Part shown: one piece after another, positions 36,083 to 46,671 of the stretch
How positions within the stretch are numbered: the stretch's first letter is position 1
Layout of the letters: every line of letters starts with the position of its first letter
Assembly (NCBI GenBank): GCA_000808095.1
Contig: CP009910.1
Coordinates: forward strand, 558,001-622,000
From: Borreliella chilensis
GTDB lineage: Bacteria > Spirochaetota > Spirochaetia > Borreliales > Borreliaceae
Length of the DNA: 64,000 nucleotides
Reading direction: 5' to 3'
Made by a program: the position numbers and the translations under genes
The notes under the pieces: generated by a model
Seen by the model: the letters and a program-made list of their open reading frames with translations, nothing else
Told to the model about the DNA's origin: nothing
The model's database searches: none

Positions 36083-38143
36083 ATGTTTTTACATGAGTTT
36101 GAATATGAGCTTAAAGGTATAGGCGGTCTTGGTGAGAAAGGGGTTGAAAGATTAAATAATCTTCAAATTTTAAATGTTAAAGATCTTATTGAGTTTTTTC
36201 CCATAAAGTATGAAGATCGTCAAAATATACAAACTTTTCCAGATTTTTCTAAGGTGAAAAGTTGTGATATGATGACGGTGTTTACTGTTGTTGAGCATAA
36301 AAAATTTGGAGATAATTTTAAAAAAAATTTAAAGTTAACAGTTAAAAGCGTGAATAATGAGACTTTTGAAATTCTACTGTTTAACAGGGCTTTTTTGGAG
36401 AATGTTTTTAAAAAAGATAAAAAGTTCTATATTTATTCTAAATTTATTTATAACGATTACAGTGGCTTATGGAGTTGTTCTAATTTTGACAGTGAAGTTT
36501 TTAGCGATAATCCTGAAAGGTTTAAAAAAATTCTTCCGGTTTATTCTTTGACAGAAGGGTTAACATCAAAGAAAATTTCATTATATGTAAGAGAGGCTCT
36601 TGAATATTTTTTTAAGTTTGGTCAAACAGATGTTCCCAAATTTTTGATAGAAAAGTATTCTTTATTGTCGTTAAGCGAGGCTTTAAAAGAAATTCACTTT
36701 CCAAGTTCATTAGAAATGCTTGAAAAGGCAAAAAAAACTTTAATTTACAGAGAAATTTTCTTGCTTCAGTTTTTTTCAAGGTATAGATCTTCTAAGATTC
36801 TTTTACGAGAAAAAAAACATTTATCAAGAGATTTGCTTGAAAGGGTTGTGTCGGGCTTGCCTTTTGAACTTACAGAAGATCAAAAAATTTCTATTGATGA
36901 GATACTCTTAGATCTCGGCTCTTCTAAGCCAATGAATAGATTGCTTCAAGGAGATGTTGGAAGTGGAAAAACCCTTGTAGCCCTGCTTTCAGGGCTTCCT
37001 TTAATTGAAGCTGGATATCAAGTGGCATTTATGGTTCCTACTGATCTTTTGGCTCATCAACATTATGATAATTTATCCAACATATTATTACCTTTTAATA
37101 TTTCAGTAACTCTTTTGACTGGTAGTTTGAAAAAGAGAGAAAAGGAACAAGTGTTAGAAAATATTAAAAATGGAACTACCGGTTTAATAGTTGGAACACA
37201 TGCTATTTTTTACGAAAGTACAGAATTTAAAAGATTAGCATACGTTATTATTGATGAGCAGCATAAATTTGGGGTGGTTCAAAGGGAAGAGCTTAAAAAC
37301 AAAGGAGAAGGGGTAGATATGCTTTTGATGTCTGCAACACCTATTCCTAGAAGTTTTGCATTAACACTTTTTGGTGATCTTGAAGTTTCTTTTATTAAAA
37401 CATTGCCTAAGGGACGTTTGCCTATTACTACTTATTTAGCAAAGCATGGTAATGAGAATAAGGTTTATGAGTTTTTAAGAAAAGAACTTTTAAAGGGCCA
37501 TCAGGTTTATTTTGTTTATCCATTGATTTCATCTTCAGAAAAATTTGAATTAAAAGATGTTAATAATATGTGTTTAAAATTGAAGGAAGTGTTTAGTGAA
37601 TATGTTGTAGATATGCTTCATTCTAAGTTGCCATCCGACTTAAAAGAAGAAATTATGAAAAATTTTTATTCCAAAAAAGTAGATATTTTGGTGGCTACTA
37701 GTGTTATTGAGGTTGGGATTGATTGTCCAAATGCAACTTGCATGGTTGTAGAGCATGCTGAGCGTTTTGGGCTATCTACTTTACATCAAATTAGAGGTCG
37801 TGTCGGGAGAAGTAATTTACAATCTTTTTTCTTTTTGCTTTATAAAGAACCTTTGACAAATGCTGGAAAATTTAGATTAAAAACCATAAAAGAAAATTTA
37901 GATGGATTTAAAATAGCAGAGGAAGATTTGAGATTGAGAGGGCCCGGCAATTTATTTGGACTTGAGCAAGCAGGATATTTAAAATTAAAAATAGCTAATT
38001 TTGTTGATGACAGAGATATTATAGTCTTGATCCGAGAAGAGCTTGACTTGTTTTTTAATGATAATACTGCTTACGATAAGCTTGATATTGATTTACTAGA
38101 CAATCTTTTTTGTTCTTATTTGAATGTTGGTAGAAGCATTTAA
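36083..38143 (+). CDS. recG: ATP-dependent DNA helicase RecG
   Basis: 686 residues. An N-terminal wedge/OB region, then Walker A LLQGDVGSGKTLVALL, motif II VIIDEQHKFGV, motif III LLMSATPIPRS, and C-terminal motifs ATSVIEVGIDCPNAT and QIRGRVGRSN. It remodels stalled forks and Holliday junctions. AGGAGAT precedes the ATG. Its stop codon shares a TTAA (38140-38143) with the convergent carboxypeptidase gene. Confidence 0.96.
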   Translation: MFLHEFEYELKGIGGLGEKGVERLNNLQILNVKDLIEFFPIKYEDRQNIQTFPDFSKVKSCDMMTVFTVVEHKKFGDNFKKNLKLTVKSVNNETFEILLFNRAFLENVFKKDKKFYIYSKFIYNDYSGLWSCSNFDSEVFSDNPERFKKILPVYSLTEGLTSKKISLYVREALEYFFKFGQTDVPKFLIEKYSLLSLSEALKEIHFPSSLEMLEKAKKTLIYREIFLLQFFSRYRSSKILLREKKHLSRDLLERVVSGLPFELTEDQKISIDEILLDLGSSKPMNRLLQGDVGSGKTLVALLSGLPLIEAGYQVAFMVPTDLLAHQHYDNLSNILLPFNISVTLLTGSLKKREKEQVLENIKNGTTGLIVGTHAIFYESTEFKRLAYVIIDEQHKFGVVQREELKNKGEGVDMLLMSATPIPRSFALTLFGDLEVSFIKTLPKGRLPITTYLAKHGNENKVYEFLRKELLKGHQVYFVYPLISSSEKFELKDVNNMCLKLKEVFSEYVVDMLHSKLPSDLKEEIMKNFYSKKVDILVATSVIEVGIDCPNATCMVVEHAERFGLSTLHQIRGRVGRSNLQSFFFLLYKEPLTNAGKFRLKTIKENLDGFKIAEEDLRLRGPGNLFGLEQAGYLKLKIANFVDDRDIIVLIREELDLFFNDNTAYDKLDIDLLDNLFCSYLNVGRSI

Positions 38144-38928
38144 CTTGCATATTTTTCAATTAAGTTAATAAGCGTTTCTTTGTTTTGATTCCAAACTTCA
38201 AGAAGTTTATGCTGTAGATTGTTAAAATATTTTTTTTGAATAAAGCACGGCTTAGGGCCTATGTACAAGTAGTGCCAAGGTTCTGATTTGTATCCGGTTT
38301 CTAGTTCGTATCCTTTTGGATATGAAAGAGAAAAGCCGTATTTTAAAGAGTTTTCGTAAAGCCATTTTCCTTCTTTTGTGTTTAGTAAATTATCATCTAT
38401 ATTTATAAAGTCTATTGCTGTTCCCATGTGATGTTGAGAATAGCCTGGAATTGCTGATTGAGTTTCTGCAATTTTTCTGCCATAAGTTTTTACATTGTAA
38501 TCAAATAAAAATTTTTGATATTCTTTTGTTCTGTAGGCTGATTTTATTTTAATTTCAATTCCAATTTTTTTTGCATCTTTTACTAGCTTAATTAAATTCT
38601 CGATTAAAATTTGTCTTACCCTAAGATTCTTTGGGCCAAGATTTTTAAGATCTTTAAAATCATCAATATTTACCAAATCAGATACTTTATGATCCTCAGG
38701 AATAGGTGTTTTTTTATTTATTAGAGTTAGGAGATTGGTTTTTTCTGCATCTACTAAGGGTTTTATTTCTTTTAAGAATTGAATAGGATTTTTTTCAATA
38801 AAATTTTTACACTGTTCATTTATTGTTTTGGTAATTTTTATTAGTATTTTCAAATCTTTTTTTGAAATGTTGCTAGCTAATAAAGATAAGTTAATAAATA
38901 GAAATAATAAAATACAGATTGATTTCAT
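38140..38928 (-). CDS. VanY/DdcY-type D-Ala-D-Ala carboxypeptidase
   Basis: 262 residues with an N-terminal signal peptide (KSICILLFLFINLSLLAS). The zinc peptidase motifs are SAYRTKEYQ, SQHHMGTAIDF (SxHxxGxAxD) and EPWHYLYIG (the second His). It should trim D-alanine from peptidoglycan stem peptides in the periplasm. Residues 20-110 are helical and lack a known domain. It is convergent with recG and overlaps it by 4 bp. No ribosome site is evident; TATAAT lies 9 nt before the ATG on the minus strand. Confidence 0.9.
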   Translation of the reverse strand: MKSICILLFLFINLSLLASNISKKDLKILIKITKTINEQCKNFIEKNPIQFLKEIKPLVDAEKTNLLTLINKKTPIPEDHKVSDLVNIDDFKDLKNLGPKNLRVRQILIENLIKLVKDAKKIGIEIKIKSAYRTKEYQKFLFDYNVKTYGRKIAETQSAIPGYSQHHMGTAIDFINIDDNLLNTKEGKWLYENSLKYGFSLSYPKGYELETGYKSEPWHYLYIGPKPCFIQKKYFNNLQHKLLEVWNQNKETLINLIEKYAS

Positions 38929-39033
38929 ATTATTTAATTATAATATATTTTAGTATAATAAGTAGTTAATTTTAATTATATGTATCTAATATAGATTAGA
39001 TTAAATTTAGTTAAAATTAATAAATGAAGGAGA

Positions 39034-40398
39034 ATGGGAATAGGTAATATGATCAAAAAGTTTAAAAATTATGATGAGATAATAAAAGAGCTATTTGTTA
39101 TAGCTATTCCTACAGCTTTTGAATCGCTGTTATTTCAGATGGTAACTTTTTTTGATAATTTTATGATCTCTTATTTGGGTTCTTTTCAAGTCACAGGTGT
39201 TTCTTTAGCAAATAGAGTAACTTTTATTTTTTTTATTATTGTGTTTGGACTTGGTACAGCTTTAAGTGCTTACGTGTCTCAGGCAATTGCAAAAAAGAAA
39301 TTTCTTCAAATAAGACAATCTTTTGCTTATATATTGTCAATTGGAACTACAATAGGAATAATTTTTTTTATATTTTCATTTCTTTTCCCAAAAAACATTA
39401 TTCAACTATTTACATCTAATCAGAGTTCTTTAAATTTTGGATCAGAGTATTTAAGAATTATTTCATGGTCTTATGTGTTAATGGCATATTCTTTTTTATC
39501 GGCTATGGGGTTTAAGAGTGCTAAAGAAGTAAAAATACCTTTATATGTTACTTTTATTGTTGTTTTAATAAATATTGTTTTTAATTATATTTTTATGTTT
39601 GTTTTTGGCATGGGAATAAAAGGTGCTGCATATGCTACTGTGCTTGCTAGAATTGTTGAGTTTGTTTTTTATTTTTCATATAGTCTGATAAGTAATAATT
39701 CATATTATAAGATTAAGTTTAGTGATTTTTTTGCTTCAAGAATAGTTACTAGGGCCAATTTGAAATTAATCATACCCGTTTTGTCTCACGAGGTTTTTTG
39801 GGTGTTAAGTATAACTATTTTGCATGCATTTTATGCTCGTATTGGAAGCATTGAGTATGCTTCATTTGCTGTTGCATCGAATATTTTTGACATTTGCTTT
39901 GTATTGCTTCATGGTGTGGGACTTGCAACAGGCGTTGTTATTGGGCATTTAATGATTTATGATAAGAGTCATGTTAGATCGATTGGATTTTTTTTATCTT
40001 TTTTAGGATTTATTTTAGGCATTTTTGTGGTTATTTTGCTTATTGGGATATCTGGCTTTGCGCCTTATATTTTTAGCAATTTAGATTCTCCTGAACTTGT
40101 TAGTGTGTTTATTTATGTTTTTGCAAGCATTGTGGTTTTTAAAGCTTTCACAGCCCAAGTTCTTGTTGGAGTTTTTAGGGCTAGTGGTATACCAAATGTT
40201 TGTTTTTTTATTGAATCTGGGGTAATTGTTTTTTATACACTTCCTGTTGCCTATTTATTAGTATTTTATACAAGTTTAAGTTTGCCAATAGTGGTTTTTA
40301 TTGTAAATGCTGAGGAAATCATAAAAAATATATTTATTATAATTGAATTTTTTCAAGATGATTGGATACGAGAGATTGATTACGAGGAGCTTGTTTGA
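39034..40398 (+). CDS. MATE-family efflux transporter (tandem copy 1)
   Basis: 454 residues, about 12 membrane helices. MATE hallmarks: AIPTAFESLLFQMVTFFDNF, VTGVSLANRVTF, and a second-half repeat. Usual substrates are cationic drugs exchanged for Na+ or H+. The start is uncertain: ATG 39034 is only 1 nt after AAGGAG, and ATG 39049 is the other choice. It pairs with a paralogue 168 bp downstream. Confidence 0.85.
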   Translation: MGIGNMIKKFKNYDEIIKELFVIAIPTAFESLLFQMVTFFDNFMISYLGSFQVTGVSLANRVTFIFFIIVFGLGTALSAYVSQAIAKKKFLQIRQSFAYILSIGTTIGIIFFIFSFLFPKNIIQLFTSNQSSLNFGSEYLRIISWSYVLMAYSFLSAMGFKSAKEVKIPLYVTFIVVLINIVFNYIFMFVFGMGIKGAAYATVLARIVEFVFYFSYSLISNNSYYKIKFSDFFASRIVTRANLKLIIPVLSHEVFWVLSITILHAFYARIGSIEYASFAVASNIFDICFVLLHGVGLATGVVIGHLMIYDKSHVRSIGFFLSFLGFILGIFVVILLIGISGFAPYIFSNLDSPELVSVFIYVFASIVVFKAFTAQVLVGVFRASGIPNVCFFIESGVIVFYTLPVAYLLVFYTSLSLPIVVFIVNAEEIIKNIFIIIEFFQDDWIREIDYEELV

Positions 40399-40566
40399 GT
40401 ATGGTAGTGTGATATATTTAGAATAAGTAATTTTTTTTCATAGGACTTCGTGAATTTAAAATTCATTTTGATTATTTTTTTATTAAATAATTTTATTTGC
40501 TTTTATTGTAAATTTATAGTATTTATTTTTTGCAAAAATCTTAATTATTTATTTAGAGGAGCTTAT

Positions 40567-41913
40567 GTGTATTCCTTAAGTGCACCAAAAAAGGAGAAAA
40601 TTTATAAAGACCTTTTAAAAATAGCTATTCCAACCGCTATTGAATTTTTTTTATTCAATGTTATTTCCCTTACAGATAATGCTATGGTTGCGTATCTTGG
40701 CGATTATCCTGTTGCAGGAGTTTCTCTTGCAAATAAATTTTTTGAACTGTTTGTTACTATTGGGTTTGCTATGGTGGGAGCTTGCAATATAATCTCTACA
40801 AGACAATACAATGAGGGTGATTTTAAGAACTTTCGAAATACATTTTTTATTAGCATATTAATCATTATTTTACTTTCTTTTCCATTTATAGTTATTTCTA
40901 GATTAAGACCTGTTTTATTGCTTAGATTGCTTTCCAATGATGTGCAGGCAGTTTATTATGGGGCGATTTATTTAAATGTTGCTATTTTTTCTTTTGTATT
41001 TGCAATCATAAAAGGACTTATTGCCAATGCTCTTAAAGTTGTTGAGATTGTAAAATTTCAAGTTTACATCTCTATTTTTTCAGTGCTTTTAAATGTAATA
41101 TTAAATTATATTTTTATTTTTGTTTTTAATATGGGAGTAGTTGGGGCTGCTATTGCAACTACCATTATTCGTATTTTAGAGCTTCTTTTTTATCTTATTT
41201 ATACAGTATTTAACAAGAATTCGGTCTTGAACCTTAAGTTTGCAGACTTAAAGGTTAATTTTAGCATGTTTGTTCAGTTAGTTAAATTTTTTGTTCCAAT
41301 CCTTTTAAATGATTTTATTTGGTTTTTAGGATATCTTGTATTGACATCAATTTTTATAGGAATCGATACGCATAAATATGCTGCTTACAGTATATCTTTT
41401 TCTGTTTATTTTATTATCTTTAATATAATTAATTCCTTTTGTATTTCTTTAAATATCATAATGGGTTATGAAATGCATAATAGTAAAAAAGAAGTTATGA
41501 AAGTTGCAATCTATTTGGGCAAAATTGGGCTTAAGCTTGCTTTTTTAACATCTTTTGCGTTGTTTGTTTTTTCATTTATTGCACCTTATATTTTTTATAC
41601 ATTGAAATATGCGTATCTTACAGGAACTATTTTGAGATATTCCTCTATTACTGCTTTTTTCATGGCTCTTGCTTTTCAGTATCTTTTTGGGTTTTTCCGT
41701 GCAGGGGCATCCCCAAGTTTTGGAGCTATTATGGAAGGTGCTGTAACATTTATTTATACTATTCCTATTGCATTTATTTTAGCAAATTATACAAATTTAC
41801 CATTTGAAATTATTATTTTTATTCCAGCTCTTGAGGATGTAATCAAATTTGCTATTTCACTTCCTTATTTTTATAGTGAAAGATGGATTAAACCTGTTAA
41901 AACAGGTTGGTAG
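40567..41913 (+). CDS. MATE-family efflux transporter (tandem copy 2)
   Basis: 448 residues from GTG 40567, chosen because AGAGGAG lies 5 nt upstream and because similarity to copy 1 starts just after (KIYKDLLKIAIPTAIEFF against EIIKELFVIAIPTAFESL). The frame is open from 40450 and that stretch would add a Cys/Phe-rich hydrophobic segment that I treat as untranslated or optional. Both copies share DN-M and VAGVSLANK-type sequences, so this is a tandem duplication that has diverged widely. Substrate unknown. Confidence 0.82.
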   Translation: MYSLSAPKKEKIYKDLLKIAIPTAIEFFLFNVISLTDNAMVAYLGDYPVAGVSLANKFFELFVTIGFAMVGACNIISTRQYNEGDFKNFRNTFFISILIIILLSFPFIVISRLRPVLLLRLLSNDVQAVYYGAIYLNVAIFSFVFAIIKGLIANALKVVEIVKFQVYISIFSVLLNVILNYIFIFVFNMGVVGAAIATTIIRILELLFYLIYTVFNKNSVLNLKFADLKVNFSMFVQLVKFFVPILLNDFIWFLGYLVLTSIFIGIDTHKYAAYSISFSVYFIIFNIINSFCISLNIIMGYEMHNSKKEVMKVAIYLGKIGLKLAFLTSFALFVFSFIAPYIFYTLKYAYLTGTILRYSSITAFFMALAFQYLFGFFRAGASPSFGAIMEGAVTFIYTIPIAFILANYTNLPFEIIIFIPALEDVIKFAISLPYFYSERWIKPVKTGW

Positions 41914-41925
41914 GTTTGTTATAAT
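41898..41925 (+). promoter_or_regulatory. Promoter giving a leaderless murD message
   Basis: TATAAT at 41920-41925 is followed by six bases and then the GTG start of murD at 41932, which is where transcription should begin. TTAAAA at 41898-41903 lies 16 bp upstream as -35. There is no ribosome site. An 8-bp inverted repeat (AACCTGTT, 2 nt, AACAGGTT, 41891-41908) overlaps the -35. Confidence 0.55.
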
Positions 41926-41931
41926 CTTATT

Positions 41932-43287
41932 GTGCGTTTAGATGAAATTAAAAATTTAAATTTTTTAATTATGGGTTTAGGTCTTAATGGAGGAGGAGTA
42001 GCTCTTTCTAGATTTTTATTAAAGCATGGGGCAAAGTTAGTAATTACTGATCTTAAAAGTGAGTCGGAATTAGCTTTAAGTATCGATCTTTTAAAAGATT
42101 TTAATAGCCAAATTAGATATGTTTTAGGTAGACATGATATAAATGATTTCAAAAAAGCTGATATTGTTGTGAAAAATCCTAGTGTGAAACCCAATAATGA
42201 ATATTTAAAGTTTGCAAAACGAGTTGAAACCGATATTAGTTTATTTTTGATGTTCAACAAAAATCCTATAGTTGCAGTAACAGGTACCAAAGGTAAATCA
42301 ACTCTTGTATCTCTTTTGTATCAGGTTTTGAAAAGAAAATATCTAAGGACAATGCTTGGGGGCAATATTGGTGTGTCTCCTTTGAGTTTTTTAGATCAAC
42401 TTGATGGAAGATCACCTTTGATTTTAGAGCTTTCTTCTTGGCAGTTACAAGCTTTAAGAGATTTTAATCCAATTATTAGTATTATTACAAATATTTACAA
42501 CGACCATCAAAATTATTATTTAGATTTTAATGATTATATTACTGATAAGTCAAAAATTTTTGTAAATCAAACTTCAGGAATTGTGATTATTCAGGATAAG
42601 GCCTATTACAAATATTTTTCAAAATTTGAGTCAAAAGTTAAAGTTATTTTATTTTCTGAATTTAGTCCTTGTAATTTTGATCAAGATTTTTTTTATTACA
42701 ATAAAGGCAAAGTATATTTTAATGATAAATTGATTGGAAGTTTTTTTGAGTCGCAAGCTGTTTTTTTAATACCCAAGCTTATTGCTTTTTTTGTTTTATA
42801 TTATTTAAATATAGATATTAATCATACGTTTCAGATTTTAAACGATTTTAAAGGTATTGAGCATAGATTAGAGTTTGTTAAATTAGTTAGAAATATAATG
42901 TTTTATAATGATACAGCCTCAACTATTCCCGATTCTACGATTTTATCTGTTAAAAGTTTAAAAACAAATAATAATTGTATTAATTTGATTGTTGGAGGGA
43001 CTGATAAAGAGCTTGATTTTTCAGGTTTTAATGAGATTTTAAATCTTGTTAAAACTTGGATTTTAATAAAAGGTAGTGCAACTGTAAAAATTATTAAAAT
43101 TTTAGAAAAAAGTAGTATCCAATATTTTGTATTTGATTCTTTAAGCGATGCTGTAAATTATGCTCTAAAGGTTTCAAAACCAGGTAATATTGTTTTATTT
43201 TCTCCCGCCAGTGCTTCTTTTGAGCTTTTTAACAATGAGTTTGATAGGGGTTTGCAATTTAAGAATTTAGTTAATATGCTTGTTTAA
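41932..43287 (+). CDS. murD: UDP-N-acetylmuramoylalanine-D-glutamate ligase
   Basis: 451 residues. N-terminal nucleotide-like fold (LIMGLGLNGGGVALSRFL), ATP loop VTGTKGKSTLVSLLY, LGGNIGVSP, the LELSSWQLQ motif and the late FKGIEHRLEFV....YNDTASTIPDS. It adds D-glutamate to UDP-MurNAc-Ala in the cytoplasm. The GTG start has no ribosome site and sits at the predicted transcription start. Its stop overlaps the convergent FemAB gene by 4 bp (43284-43287). Confidence 0.96.
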   Translation: MRLDEIKNLNFLIMGLGLNGGGVALSRFLLKHGAKLVITDLKSESELALSIDLLKDFNSQIRYVLGRHDINDFKKADIVVKNPSVKPNNEYLKFAKRVETDISLFLMFNKNPIVAVTGTKGKSTLVSLLYQVLKRKYLRTMLGGNIGVSPLSFLDQLDGRSPLILELSSWQLQALRDFNPIISIITNIYNDHQNYYLDFNDYITDKSKIFVNQTSGIVIIQDKAYYKYFSKFESKVKVILFSEFSPCNFDQDFFYYNKGKVYFNDKLIGSFFESQAVFLIPKLIAFFVLYYLNIDINHTFQILNDFKGIEHRLEFVKLVRNIMFYNDTASTIPDSTILSVKSLKTNNNCINLIVGGTDKELDFSGFNEILNLVKTWILIKGSATVKIIKILEKSSIQYFVFDSLSDAVNYALKVSKPGNIVLFSPASASFELFNNEFDRGLQFKNLVNMLV

Positions 43288-44327
43288 ATTTTTTTCTTTA
43301 TTACTTTGTAGTAAAAGTATCTGATTTTTTCAAGATTTGTATAAATTCTGTAAAGAAAATTGTTGTAAACAAAATCATAGCAACCGATTCTGTGAATAAT
43401 ATTGCCTCCAAATCCTGTTTTAAAATTAAAAAGTCCAGATAAGGGATGCTTTTTAGATTCAGTTGGAGGGATGCCTAGTAAATCATATTCTTTTATTTCC
43501 AATTCTTTTAAAATTTGTATTGCTTTAAATTGTACTGCGTAATTGGGCATTAAATTTCTATGTTCGCTGCTAGAAGCTCCATAAAGATAAACCGCTTTTT
43601 CTTTGTAGATTCCTATTATTATTCCAGAAATAATGATGTTATTGTAAAATGCAATTATCAATTTTATTTCAGAATTTTTGTCTTGTTTGAATATTTTAAT
43701 GAGATTTTGTATATATTCTTCTGAGTGAATAGCAAATTTATCTCTTTTGCTAGTTTCTTTGTAGAGCTTGTAAAATGAATTTAAATGTTTAAATTCATCA
43801 TCTATTATTATATCTAGGGTTTTTTTTAAGCTGAGCTTTATATTGTATCTTGTTTTTTTTTTCATATTGAGCAGAATATTTTCAAGTGAATTATTTAAAT
43901 TTAGTATTGTTGTATTTGAAGGCTGTATATCGTCAAATGCCTTTTCAAGATATTTTATTTTAATTTTTAGTGGAAAGTATTTTTCGTTTAATGTTCTTTT
44001 ATAGTAATACATTAAATCTAATCTTAAAAAGATTGTATTTTTATGTAAGTAGGGTTTTATTTTTATGCAAAATTCTTTAATATTTTGACTGATTTTTTCA
44101 ATATTAATATTTTCAAGAGTTTTGTTTGAAAATTCTGGATGTGGAATATATGCTAAGTAAAAATTTTTAAATAGTCTTCTTTGCATTACAACAATTTTGC
44201 CAAGAACATCACTTTTAAATGCTACGACTTTCCAATTGCTGTTTTTTGTTGTTTTTATTAATGCCCACAGCTCACTTTGAAGATAATTTTCTTCTATTTG
44301 TTCTGTTTTAATTTTTTTAATAGTCAT
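43284..44327 (-). CDS. FemAB-family peptidyltransferase
   Basis: 347 residues. The paired GNAT-like folds of FemX/FemA are suggested by LQSELWALIKTTKNSNWKVV at the N-terminus, MKKKTRYNIKLSLKK in the middle (family: ..k.R..irkA.k.G) and YGASSSEHRNLMPNYAVQF followed by EYDLLGIPP and a C-terminal GFGG. Such enzymes add amino acids to the lipid II stem peptide from aminoacyl-tRNA; Borrelia peptidoglycan contains ornithine linked to glycine, so a glycine-adding role is plausible but inferred. It starts 10 bp after metG on the same strand, as a likely pair. Confidence 0.85.
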   Translation of the reverse strand: MTIKKIKTEQIEENYLQSELWALIKTTKNSNWKVVAFKSDVLGKIVVMQRRLFKNFYLAYIPHPEFSNKTLENINIEKISQNIKEFCIKIKPYLHKNTIFLRLDLMYYYKRTLNEKYFPLKIKIKYLEKAFDDIQPSNTTILNLNNSLENILLNMKKKTRYNIKLSLKKTLDIIIDDEFKHLNSFYKLYKETSKRDKFAIHSEEYIQNLIKIFKQDKNSEIKLIIAFYNNIIISGIIIGIYKEKAVYLYGASSSEHRNLMPNYAVQFKAIQILKELEIKEYDLLGIPPTESKKHPLSGLFNFKTGFGGNIIHRIGCYDFVYNNFLYRIYTNLEKIRYFYYKVIKKKI

Positions 44328-44337
44328 TAAATGGCTC

Positions 44338-46512
44338 TTAGCAAACTATTCCATTTGGAATATCTTTGGACAATATTTTGTTCTTAGAGTGCTCTAATAT
44401 TAAATTTATTCCATTTATTTTAAGTTCTCCGTTTTCTGCTACTATATTAGCTTTTGAGAATTTATTTATGTCAATTTTAGGCGGGCAGGGAAGATCTTTG
44501 TTTTGATCGTTTTCAAGTATTATTCTCTCTCCAGCAATAGGATTTTGGGTGGAATCTTCTACAATTATAATTTTAAAATTTTTATTTTTGTCCTCAGTAG
44601 CTATTAGCATCCCTTCAGATTTTATTCCTCTAAATTTTGCAGGCTTTAAATTATCTACTATTATTATATGTTTTCCTAAAAGTTCTTCTTCTGTATAATG
44701 GCCTTCAAGACTGCTTACTATTTGTTTTTCCTCAACAGTTCCGTTATCTAGTTTTAATATAAACAAGTTTTTAGCTTCGGGATTTCTGTCTATTTTATTT
44801 ATTTTTACAACTCTTAATAGTACTTTTTCCCTAAATAAATTTTCTGGCTTTTCTTTTTCTTCCATATTTATTTCTCCTGAGTATTTTAGCTTTAAGTTGT
44901 TTATTTTTTTTTGTTCTAGTTTATTGAATAATATTTCTGTAAATTCAATTTTTTTAATTCCCGATTTGGTTCCAAGAATTTTGGTTGAAAATTGATAACT
45001 TTTGCCAAAGAATTCTTGTATTTTTTTGCTTGTTTCGGGAATGAATGGCATCATTAAAATGGACAAGTCTCGGATTAAATATATTAAGTTTGAGATTAGT
45101 TCTTTTGTTTCTTGTGGAGAGTTGTTTTTTCCTTTCCAAGGCTCGTTGTCTTGAAATATTTTGTTTCCAAGGGATGAAATTTGAAGTATTTCTTTAAGTG
45201 CAGATTTTAGTTCTGCTTTTTTAAAAAGATTTAAGATTTTATTATACTTTGGTGTTATTTGTTTCCAAAATTTATTTTTAATTTCTATTGTTTCTATAAC
45301 ATCCCCAAAGAATTTTTTTTGGAATGTTAATACTCTGTTGACAAGGTTTGAAAAATTATCAATAAGCTCAGTATTTACTCTTTCCATAAAATCTTGCCAC
45401 ATAAATTGAAAATCAGATTTTTCAGGTCTGTTGTAATAGATATAAAATCTCCAAATATCAGAAGGAATTCCTGTGGTAATAGCGTCGTTTCCAAAAATTC
45501 CTATCCCTTCTGATTTTGAAAATTTAAGATTTTCGTAATTTAAGTATTCGCTTGATGAGAGCTGATTTAACATTGTCCAATTTTCTTTACTTCCGATTTC
45601 TATGCAAGGGAATATAATTGTGTGGAACAATATATTATCTTTGCCAATAAATTGTACAAGATTTACTTGCTTATTGTTTTTCCACCAAGATTCCCAATTT
45701 TTGACAATACTTTTAGTAATTGAAATATATCCTATTGGGGCGTCAAACCAAACATAAAATACTTTATTTTCATAGCCTTTTTTAGGTACAGGAATCCCCC
45801 ATTTTAGGTCTCTTGTAATTGCCCTTTCTTTAAGACCATCTCTTAAAAAAGCGTTTGTCATTTTAATGGCATTGGTATTCCAGTTCTTATTAGTAGATGG
45901 ATTTTTTATCCATTTTTCAAGTTTTGTTTTTATTTTTGGAAGGTCTATATAAAGATGATTGGTTTTTTTCAAAATAGGTTTGTTTTTACAAATTATGCAT
46001 TTTGGATTTATTAGGTCTATTGGATTTAAAAGCTTAGAGCAGTTGTCGCACTGATCTCCTTTAGCAATGCTTTGGCACTCTGGGCATTCTCCTATTACAT
46101 ATCTGTCGGCTAAGAATATTGAATCTTTTTTGCAGAAAAACTGTTCAGTTTCTCGTTCTTTTATATAACCATTTTTGTCTAATTTTAGGAAAAAATTTTG
46201 GACAATGTCTTTATGGTACTCATTGGTAGTACGGCCGAAGATATCAAATTCAATATTGAACCATTTGTAAATTGACTTATGTATTTCATAATATTTATTG
46301 CAAAGTTCTAAAGGGGTAGTTTTCTCAATTAAAGCTTTGGTTTCAGTTGCTGTTCCATATTCATCTGTTCCGCAGATATAAAGGGTTTCAATTCCTGACA
46401 TTCTAGAATATCTTGCAAAAGCATCAGCTGATAATACTTGCACTAAATTTCCAAGATGAGGGATATTGTTAACATAGGGTAAAGCAGCTGTAACTAGATT
46501 CATTGTTTTCAT
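44338..46512 (-). CDS. metG: Methionyl-tRNA synthetase
   Basis: 724 residues. HIGH-like motif [11 protein letters not shown], four-Cys zinc knuckle pairs (CPEC, CDNC, CIIC; one cysteine before), the KMSKS motif as LKFSKS, an anticodon-binding helical domain and a C-terminal tRNA-binding OB domain ([20 protein letters not shown] to MLIATED) used for dimerisation. It charges tRNA-Met. The ATG has GGGGAAACTG upstream. It leads the FemAB gene on the minus strand. Confidence 0.97.
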   Translation of the reverse strand: MKTMNLVTAALPYVNNIPHLGNLVQVLSADAFARYSRMSGIETLYICGTDEYGTATETKALIEKTTPLELCNKYYEIHKSIYKWFNIEFDIFGRTTNEYHKDIVQNFFLKLDKNGYIKERETEQFFCKKDSIFLADRYVIGECPECQSIAKGDQCDNCSKLLNPIDLINPKCIICKNKPILKKTNHLYIDLPKIKTKLEKWIKNPSTNKNWNTNAIKMTNAFLRDGLKERAITRDLKWGIPVPKKGYENKVFYVWFDAPIGYISITKSIVKNWESWWKNNKQVNLVQFIGKDNILFHTIIFPCIEIGSKENWTMLNQLSSSEYLNYENLKFSKSEGIGIFGNDAITTGIPSDIWRFYIYYNRPEKSDFQFMWQDFMERVNTELIDNFSNLVNRVLTFQKKFFGDVIETIEIKNKFWKQITPKYNKILNLFKKAELKSALKEILQISSLGNKIFQDNEPWKGKNNSPQETKELISNLIYLIRDLSILMMPFIPETSKKIQEFFGKSYQFSTKILGTKSGIKKIEFTEILFNKLEQKKINNLKLKYSGEINMEEKEKPENLFREKVLLRVVKINKIDRNPEAKNLFILKLDNGTVEEKQIVSSLEGHYTEEELLGKHIIIVDNLKPAKFRGIKSEGMLIATEDKNKNFKIIIVEDSTQNPIAGERIILENDQNKDLPCPPKIDINKFSKANIVAENGELKINGINLILEHSKNKILSKDIPNGIVC

Positions 46513-46671
46513 TCAGTTTCCCCTTTTTATTTAAGCTACTAATATTGTAATACGGATAGGATAATTTTTTTCAATATTTTTTACAAAAATTATTTGTAAA
46601 AGAAACTCAGTTTTAATTTTTTTCTGTGATAAATGATATAAATGTTCTTTTATTATAAGGAGCGTAAATTT

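Noticed and set aside
40450-40566. N-terminal extension of the second MATE protein
   Set aside because: No ribosome site before GTG 40450; the well-spaced AGAGGAG points to GTG 40567, where similarity to copy 1 begins.
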